Assembly: GCA_049840795.1 (NCBI GenBank)
Contig: JASGJK010000007.1
Coordinates: forward strand, 1-64,000
DNA length: 64,000 bases
Direction: 5' to 3'
DNA from: UPXZ01 sp049840795
Lineage (GTDB): Bacteria > Bacteroidota > Bacteroidia > Bacteroidales > Paludibacteraceae
Position numbers and translations under genes: made by a program. Positions 58,129 to 64,000 of the stretch are shown here, piece after piece. The first letter of the stretch is position 1, and the number at the start of each line of letters is the position of its first letter. Under the pieces are notes generated by a model. That model was given only the letters and a program-made list of their open reading frames with translations. It had not been told where the DNA came from and searched no databases.

Positions 58129-59059
58129 ATGAAATTATTAATTGTCTGTAGTAAAAATTCAGGTAAACCGCTCTGTTTATTACCGAACAGGTAGAGGGAT
58201 TAAACACACGCGGAGTGGAAACAGCCTATTTTACTATTGAACAAAAAGGATGGAAAGGATACTTGAGAAGTGAAAATTATTGATTGAAAAAATAAGACAA
58301 TTTCGCCCTGATATTATTCACGTCTCATTACGGAATGTCCGGATTATTAGCCAATCTACAATGTGAAGATTCCGGTAGTAACAAGTTATCCAACGGTAGC
58401 GATATAAATGATAACAAAGCATTCAGGTTTTCTAAGATAAGTATTTTTTTTATCGAAATACAATTTTTTGTGTCCGAAAAAAACATTCGGAAAGCAAAAA
58501 AGTAAAGCAGAACTATTCGTTGATTCCGTGTGATATCGACAGTGAGTTGTTTTACCCACAATCGGAATTGAGTGTCGTGTAAAATTTGAAATTAAATAAT
58601 TTTATATAAAATACGTACTCTTTGCAGGTGCGTTTAATAATGCTGTAAAAAACCCGATATTAGCCCAAAAAGCGGTAGAGGAATTAAACAATGTAACATT
58701 ATTGGAACTTAAAGAATATGGCGAGAGAAGAAGTGGCAACACTAATGAATGCGGTAGATGTTTGTCTGATGACCAGTTTTACCGAAGGTTCGCCACAATT
58801 TATAAAAGAAGCCATGTGTTGTAATTGTCCTATTGTGTCGGTTGAAGTTGGTGATGTAAAAGATGTAATAGGCGAAACAGAAGGTTGTTATGTATGTAAA
58901 ACTTATACAGTTGAAGAAATAGTGAAAAAGTTAAAACAGGCAATACAATTCAATAAAAAAACAGATGGGAGAGATCGAATCGAAGAATTAGATTTAGATA
59001 TTAAAAGTGTAACAAACAAAGTAATACATATTTATCAAAGCATTTTAGAGAAGAAATGA
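58129..59059 (+). pseudogene. Glycosyltransferase family 4, heavily frameshifted
   Basis: ATG 58129 starts MKLLIVCSKNSG. Across many slips one can follow EQVEGLNTRGVETAYFTI, IRQFRPDIIH, KIPVVTSYPT, KYNFFVSEKNIRKAKKS, ELFYPQS and VLFAGAFNNAVKNPILAQKA. The last 110 codons are clean and hold the donor site: AVDVCLMTSFTEGSPQFIKE and CPIVSVEVGDVKDVIG. Seven or more lesions in 600 bases is far denser than elsewhere. It overlaps the next gene by 4 bases (ATGA), which shows the 3' end was translated in its present form or recently. Confidence 0.7.
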
Positions 59060-59606
59060 AAAAAATATATCTCATCTCATATTATGGTTTTGCACGGTTT
59101 TTACCCAAATCTACAACGCCTGTTTTGGGTAGTATATCCAAGTAATTCGCTTTTTACTATGTAAAAAGATATTTGTTACTTGCGGTGCTAAACTCAATGT
59201 AGAGCAAGGTGCTTATTTTGGAAACGGTAAGGATATTAGAGTGGGAGATAATGTGGGATTTGGTAAAAATTTCAAGACTCTAAATCGTATAATGACGGTA
59301 GAAGGTGAATTAATGATGGGTGAAGATGTCTTATTTTTGGGAGGAGGTCATAATTTTGATAATTTAGATATACCGATGGGCAAACAAGGAAATCTTGACA
59401 AGACACCATTAATAATTGAAAGAGATGTATGGATTGGTGCGCGAGTGATCATACTGCCTGGTTGCAAAAAAATCGGAAAAGGTGTAATTATTGGTGCCGG
59501 TGCTGTGGTAACAAAAGATATACCTGATTATGCCATTGTTGGTGGTAACCCGGCAAGAGTAATTAAAATGAGGAATACAGAAGTTGTTCACGTTTTGAAA
59601 TGTTGA
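59056..59606 (+). CDS. Hexapeptide-repeat acetyltransferase (frameshifted)
   Basis: ATG 59056 gives MKKIYLISYYGFARFLPKST. A missing base near 59142 breaks it; the frame then reads RFLLCKKIFVTCGAKLNVEQ, GAYFGNGKDIRVGDNVGFGK, PLIIERDVWIGARVIILPG and KDIPDYAIVGGNPARVIK. This is the maltose/colanic acid-type acetyltransferase pattern, about 183 residues, with the family His in FLGGGHNFD. It likely O-acetylates the glycan. Confidence 0.82.
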
Positions 59607-59640
59607 AATTATATAAACCTTTAGGTGGAAAGAAATAGTT

Positions 59641-60647
59641 ATGTTTAAGATTACTTGGAATAGTGACATCGATAAAAATGCTTGGCGCTCATTATTGGAT
59701 GAATCGCCCACAGCATCGTATTTTCAGACTCCTGAATGTTATCTTTTTTATGAAAAGTTACATTTTATGAAACCTTTTGCCATTGCTATTGCAAAAGATA
59801 ACGATAGACTTAAAGCTTTGATATGCGGCTATATTATAGCTGATGGTGGTAAGATTAAAAAATATATGAGTCGAAGATCCATAATACCCGGAGGAGCTCT
59901 TATTGCAAATGATTGCACAGATGAAGAACTAAATTATCTATTAACAAAACTTTCTGATAAGTTAAAATCAGAAGCAATATACACGGAACTTAGGAATTAT
60001 TTTGATTATAGTAATAAAAATGAAGTTTTCAAACGTTGTGGATATGATTATCATCCACATTTAAATTTTCACGTGGCAACCGAAAACGTCGAAATGGCGT
60101 TAAAATGCTTAAGCTCTACAAAACGTAGAGATGTGAAAACGTCACTCAAAGAGGTGCGTGTATTATTACAGAACCAAATAAAAAAGAATTATCTGAATTT
60201 TATGAAATACTCTCAGATTTATATCACACTAAAATAAAGACACCGCTTTTCCCTTATGAGTTTTTTAATATCTTTATTGATTCAAACAATCATCATCATT
60301 TGTTTCTTGTGAAATATCAAGATAAAGTGATAGGAGGGAGCTTATGTGTTTCGTATATGAATGAGATTTTATACGAATGGTTTGTATGCGGTCTTGATGG
60401 CAGATACAAAAATAGATATCCGTCCACATTAGCTACTTGGGCAGCCATTGAATACGCTGCTTCAAATGGATTTAATTACTTTGATATGATGGGAGCCGGA
60501 AAACCCGACGAAGGGTATGGAGTAAGAAATTTTAAAGCTAAATTTGGAGGCGAATTAGTTGAACACGGGAGATTTATCCGAGTCAATAAACCTATTTTAT
60601 ATTATATAGGCAAAAAAGCGGTTTCTTACCTTAAAAAGAAAAAGTAA
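59641..60647 (+). CDS. FemAB/BioF2-like GNAT-fold acyltransferase (frameshifted)
   Basis: Two frames, joined at about 60156 where one base is missing, make a protein of about 335 residues. The first half has SPTASYFQTPECYLFYEKLH and RSIIPGGALIANDCTDEEL; the middle reads LSSTKRRDVKTSLKEG, IITEPNKKELSEFYEILSDL; the last part has VKYQDKVIGGSLCVSY, FVCGLDGRYKNRYPSTLATW and FDMMGAGKPDEGYGVRNFKA. These are features of the acetyltransferase 6/FemAB family, which adds amino acids or acyl groups to sugars or peptidoglycan precursors. Substrate unknown. Confidence 0.82.
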
Positions 60648-60674
60648 AACACTTTGTAAATAATTTAGCGCACA

Positions 60675-61760
60675 ATGAATATTTTGATAGATATTGCTCA
60701 TCCTGCACACGTTCACTTAACCCGCAATGCTTACTTTGAACTTACCAAGCGGGGTCATAAGGTAATAGTTACGGTAAAAGATATACCTTCAGCTATTGAT
60801 TTGTTGAATAAGTACAATATCGCTTTTATACATCTTGGAGGCAAAAGCGATAGTTTGATTGGTAAAGCGTTGCTTCAGTTGAAATTCAACTACAAACTAT
60901 GGAAAATTGTGAAGAAGCATAAAATAGATATTGGATTTGGCTCTTCGCTCACGATTGCGCAATTATCAAAATATACTAAAATTCAATCAATTATTTTGGA
61001 TGATGACGATGATGAGGTGGAACCACTCTTTGTGAAATACGCGCATCCGGCTGCAAATGTAATACTGAGCCCGGTATGCACGAAACGCGCAACAAAGAAG
61101 ATGATTGGATATGCTGGATATCACGAATTAGCTTATCTGTATCCCAATCGTTTTTCCCCCGACGAAAATGTATTGCTCGAAGCAGGAATAATTCCGGGAG
61201 AACGTTTTTTTATTTTAAGATTTAATGCTTTCAAAGCACATCATGATGTAGGAGTTCAGGGATTATCCATCGAAAACAAACGTCGTCTTATCAGTATGTT
61301 GGAACAAAAAGGAAAGGTTTTTATCACAACGGAACGAAACATTGATGATGAATTCAAAAAATACCAATTGCTTGTACCTTCCCACAAAATACATTCGTTG
61401 CTCTATTACGCTACGATGTTAGTGGGTGATAGTCAAACAATGACTTCTGAAGCAGCCGTACTCGGTACACCGGCTATTCGATGCAATACGTTTGTGGGAC
61501 GAATTTCTTATCTTGAAGAAGAAGAACACACTTACAATCTAACGTACGGGTTCTGTCCAAATGATGCGGAAAAAATGTTTCAAAAAATAGAAAAATTGCT
61601 ATATATGCCCGATTTGAAATCAGTTTGGCAGGAAAAAAGAAAAAAAATGCTTGAAGAGAAGATAGATGTGACTACTTTTTTTGTCTGGTTGATTGAAAAC
61701 TACCCCCAAAGCGCCAAAATTATGCGTGAAAATCCTGATTTTCAGTACAATTTTCAGTGA
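60675..61760 (+). CDS. DUF354 family GT-B-like protein
   Basis: An intact 361-residue protein. NILIDIAHPAHVHLTRNAYF, HKIDIGFGSSLTIAQLSKYT and LDDDDDEVEPLF are DUF354 signatures; MLVGDSQTMTSEAAVLGTPA is like the donor site of MurG/WecB-type GT-B proteins. The family is common in archaeal and bacterial polysaccharide loci and is presumed to use or remodel UDP-sugars. The stop TGA lies in the left arm of the next inverted repeat. Confidence 0.85.
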   Translation: MNILIDIAHPAHVHLTRNAYFELTKRGHKVIVTVKDIPSAIDLLNKYNIAFIHLGGKSDSLIGKALLQLKFNYKLWKIVKKHKIDIGFGSSLTIAQLSKYTKIQSIILDDDDDEVEPLFVKYAHPAANVILSPVCTKRATKKMIGYAGYHELAYLYPNRFSPDENVLLEAGIIPGERFFILRFNAFKAHHDVGVQGLSIENKRRLISMLEQKGKVFITTERNIDDEFKKYQLLVPSHKIHSLLYYATMLVGDSQTMTSEAAVLGTPAIRCNTFVGRISYLEEEEHTYNLTYGFCPNDAEKMFQKIEKLLYMPDLKSVWQEKRKKMLEEKIDVTTFFVWLIENYPQSAKIMRENPDFQYNFQ

Positions 61761-62197
61761 TTAGTGATTAATTATGAAAACATCTGTGTTATATGATAAG
61801 AGCTTTGATTTTGCTATCAGAATAGTAAATTTATACAAATATCTATCGGATGTGAAAAGTGAAAAAGTTATATCCAAACAATTATTGAGAAGTGGAACTG
61901 CAATCGGAACATTGATTAGTGAAGGTAAATATGCGGAAAGCTAGGTTGATTTCGTACATAAATATGGTATAGCGCAAAAAGAGTGCAGCGAAACGGAATA
62001 TTGGATCACATTGTTATATAAAACATTTTTTTTGTCTGACAATGAATTTAATAGTTTAATAGCAGATAATATGGAATTAATGAAGTTATTAACATCCAGT
62101 ATTTTAACAGCAAAGAAATCAATTAACAAAATATAAACGATCAACGATAAGTGATTAACGATATACACTAATCACTAATAGTTAATCACTAACCACT
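61756..62197. repeat. Inverted-repeat frame around the second four-helix-bundle gene
   Basis: AGTGATTAGTGATTAA (61756-61771) is the inverse of TTAATCACTAACCACT (62182-62197), 15 of 16 bases. More ACTAATCACTAAT units lie at 62165-62179. The arms enclose the gene at 61774-62136 and the left arm overlaps the DUF354 stop codon. Confidence 0.65.
61774..62136 (+). pseudogene. Four-helix-bundle protein (S23/IVS family) with internal amber codon
   Basis: A frame of 120 codons keeps register from ATG 61774 to TAA 62134. It reads VLYDKSFDFAIRIVNLYKYL, then KQLLRSGTAIGTLISEG, VDFVHKYGIAQKECSETEYW and ends KKSINKI. These match the second common branch of the family. The only lesion is TAG at 61942-61944 (codon 57), where relatives have Gln or a similar residue, so a single C-to-T change explains it. 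Unlike its neighbours it shows no indel. Confidence 0.75.
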
Positions 62198-62206
62198 ATT
62201 TAGATA

Positions 62207-63322
62207 ATGAAACTCATTCTCGTAGCCGGTGCCCGACCTAATTTTATGAAAATTGCTCCGTTGATGCACGTATTAAAGAGCAATAAAAATATCACTCCTA
62301 TACTTGTCCACACAGGGCAGCATTATGATGTGAAAATGTCGGGGCAATTTTTTGAAGAACTAAATATCCCCGCTCCAAATATTAATTTAGAAGTAGGTTC
62401 AGCCAGCCATGCAGTGCAAACTGCCCGTATTATGGAAGGTTTCGAGAAGGTATGCACGGACGAGAAGCCGGATTATGTTTTAGTGGTTGGTGACGTAAAT
62501 AGTACGGCAGCTTGTACATTGGTGGCGGCGAAATTAGGCATTAAAACCATCCATTACGAAGCAGGTTTACGCAGTAACGACCGCACCATGCCCGAAGAGA
62601 TTAATCGTTTGGTAACCGATGCCATTTGTGATATTTTTATTACCACCAGTAAAGATGCCGATGAAAATCTGCTGAAAGAGAATATCCCCGCTGAAAAAAT
62701 ATATATGCTGGGCAATCTGATGATCGATTCGCTTGTGGAGCAACTTCCGAAAGCTAAAGTCACACCTTTAGAGTTTCAGTTGTTAAACAGAAACAAGACC
62801 ATTAAAATAGGAGAGGATTTTGCTTGGAAAAAATACGGCGTACTCACTTTTCACCGACCAAGTAACGTGGATGAAAAAGAATCATTAAGTAAGTTGGTCA
62901 ATATCTGGGGTAAAATTTCGGAGAAAGTTCCGTTAATATTTCCGGTACATCCGCGTACGTATAAAAACATTCAACTTTTTGGACTTCAAAGTGAAATAGA
63001 TACTTATCCAAATCTTTTTTTTATCGAGCCATTGGGGTATTTACAGTTTATTCATTTGGTAAGTAATGCGATGTTTACGCTTACTGATTCGGGAGGGATT
63101 CAGGAAGAAACAACCTATTTGAATATTCCTTGTCTGACGGTACGTCCCAATACCGAACGTCCGGTGACCGTTTGGGAAGGGAGCAATACGTTGATTAAAA
63201 CAGACGATATTCTTCAGGAAGTAGAGCTGATTTTAGCCGGAAAAGGGAAATCGGGACATACACCCAAGTTTTGGGATGGGGAAACCGCCAAAAGAATGGT
63301 GGAGTTGTTTGAAAAACTGTAA
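62207..63322 (+). CDS. wecB: UDP-N-acetylglucosamine 2-epimerase (non-hydrolysing)
   Basis: An intact 371-residue GT-B-fold enzyme. GARPNFMKIAPLMH is the N-terminal motif, VVGDVNSTAACTLVAAKLGI and HYEAGLRSNDRTMPEEINR hold the UDP and substrate contacts, LTFHRPSNVDEKES follows, and LTDSGGIQEETTYLNIPCL is the uridine-binding site. It makes UDP-ManNAc from UDP-GlcNAc for the polysaccharide or its linkage unit. No wecC follows before the window edge. Confidence 0.94.
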   Translation: MKLILVAGARPNFMKIAPLMHVLKSNKNITPILVHTGQHYDVKMSGQFFEELNIPAPNINLEVGSASHAVQTARIMEGFEKVCTDEKPDYVLVVGDVNSTAACTLVAAKLGIKTIHYEAGLRSNDRTMPEEINRLVTDAICDIFITTSKDADENLLKENIPAEKIYMLGNLMIDSLVEQLPKAKVTPLEFQLLNRNKTIKIGEDFAWKKYGVLTFHRPSNVDEKESLSKLVNIWGKISEKVPLIFPVHPRTYKNIQLFGLQSEIDTYPNLFFIEPLGYLQFIHLVSNAMFTLTDSGGIQEETTYLNIPCLTVRPNTERPVTVWEGSNTLIKTDDILQEVELILAGKGKSGHTPKFWDGETAKRMVELFEKL

Positions 63323-63377
63323 AAAGAGCGTTTTATAATTGATTATTAATATAAGTACTTATTTTTTAGAATAATAG

Positions 63378-64000
63378 ATGAAAGACTTTACATTGCAAAT
63401 ATATAAGGAACTTTTACATACGATTTTACAAAACGGGTATTCAACCTTAACCTTTGAGGAATACTGTAAGGAGAAACCGGATGGCAAATATATTTTGCTT
63501 CGTCACGATGTAGATTTACGACCCGATTTTTCGTTAGCAATGGCACAACTCGAAAATCAATTAGGCATTAAATCAACCTATTATTTTCGTATTGTTCCCG
63601 AAAGTAATCAGCCGGCATACATTGAAGCTATCGTTGCATTAGGGCACGAAATTGGCTATCATTATGAAGACTTGAATCTTGCAAAAGGTAATTTTGATAT
63701 TGCATATACATACTATCAGAAAAACCTGAAATACTTTCGTACATTTTACCCTGTCTGTACCGTAGCGATGCACGGAAGTCCCGAGAGAAACACGATAACC
63801 GTGATTTGTGGAAAAAATACGATTATCATCATTTTAATATTATTGGCGAGCCTTATTTTGATTTTCTGAACAGAGAGGATGTGTTGTATTTTACCGATAC
63901 CGGAAGAATGTGGGACGGTGATAAATACAATGTCAGAGACAAAGCTTTACAAACGTCGACTATTTCAGCGCAAACAAAATTACCGCGCATACATTCTACT
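63378..64000 (+). CDS. Polysaccharide deacetylase-like protein, partial (frameshifted)
   Basis: The frame starts at 63378 (MKDFTLQIYKELLHTILQNG) and runs off the right edge. ILLRHDVDLRPDFSLAMAQL carries the HDVD motif and GHEIGYHYEDL the second His pair of a NodB-like fold seen in O-antigen loci. A missing C near 63783 breaks it; the following frame reads KHDNRDLWKKYDYHHFNIIG, DFLNREDVLYFTDTGRMWDG and continues to 64000. It probably acts in glycan modification. Confidence 0.78.

Noticed and set aside
61942..61944. TAG in the second four-helix-bundle gene as recoding
   Set aside because: A single stop in a dispensable small gene is more simply a mutation or base error; no recoding machinery is in the window.

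Overview
The window is AT-rich chromosomal DNA from a Bacteroidetes bacterium, most likely a member of the order Bacteroidales. Evidence: secreted proteins end in type IX secretion (T9SS) sorting domains, several promoters fit the Bacteroidetes pattern TTTG-N16-18-TAnnTTTG, ribosome binding sites are weak, and the gene families (DUF4105, DUF4861, large LamG/Ig exported proteins) are typical of the phylum. I cannot name a genus. I saw no rRNA, tRNA or CRISPR array.

Layout. (1) 1-15.3 kb is a plant-polysaccharide region: a GH105 unsaturated glycuronyl hydrolase at the left edge (minus), then a plus-strand operon for a small T9SS protein, a secreted HExxH protein, a GH51 arabinofuranosidase and a GH43 enzyme, then two very similar LamG/Ig surface proteins and the wreck of a GH89/HGSNAT-like gene pair. 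(2) 15.4-24.7 kb is mostly minus strand: a TPR protein, a Crp/Fnr regulator, a DUF4105 protein, the pectin-uronate set KduI-KduD-DUF4861, and a dihydrolipoyl dehydrogenase. GH105, KduI and KduD fit a pectin/rhamnogalacturonan pathway, and GH51/GH43 would strip its arabinan side chains. (3) 24.9-25.8 kb is a decayed IS1595-type fragment. (4) 25.8-64 kb is a large surface polysaccharide (O-antigen or capsule) locus, all plus strand except one small gene. It starts with GDP-L-fucose synthesis (gmd, fcl) and holds a Wzm/Wzt ABC exporter, about a dozen glycosyltransferases, acyltransferases, a GtrB/GT-C/GtrA-like module, an FdtA/FdtA/FdtC/FdtB set for a dTDP-3-acetamido-3,6-dideoxyhexose, an alpha-1,2-fucosyltransferase and WecB. 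The genes are packed with short gaps or 4-bp overlaps, as in one or a few long transcripts.

The most unusual feature of the polysaccharide locus is a set of intergenic hairpin or inverted repeats of several unrelated sequence families. Two four-helix-bundle (S23/IVS-like) genes are each framed by inverted repeats. A GxxExxY (PD-(D/E)XK-like) gene and a SNF2 helicase split wzm from wzt, and hairpins of one family sit at every border. Other hairpins sit between the fdt genes, and an inverted-repeat-bounded nested palindrome lies at 56.4-56.6 kb.

Second caution: at least twenty genes are broken by single-base insertions or deletions, very often in short homopolymers, and joining the frames restores family motifs. 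Many are therefore probably base-calling errors. Some wrecks (14.3-15.3, 50.9-51.1 and perhaps 57.3-59.1 kb) also carry stops or large deletions and look like true decay. Broken genes are given here as one feature each, with the estimated break point.
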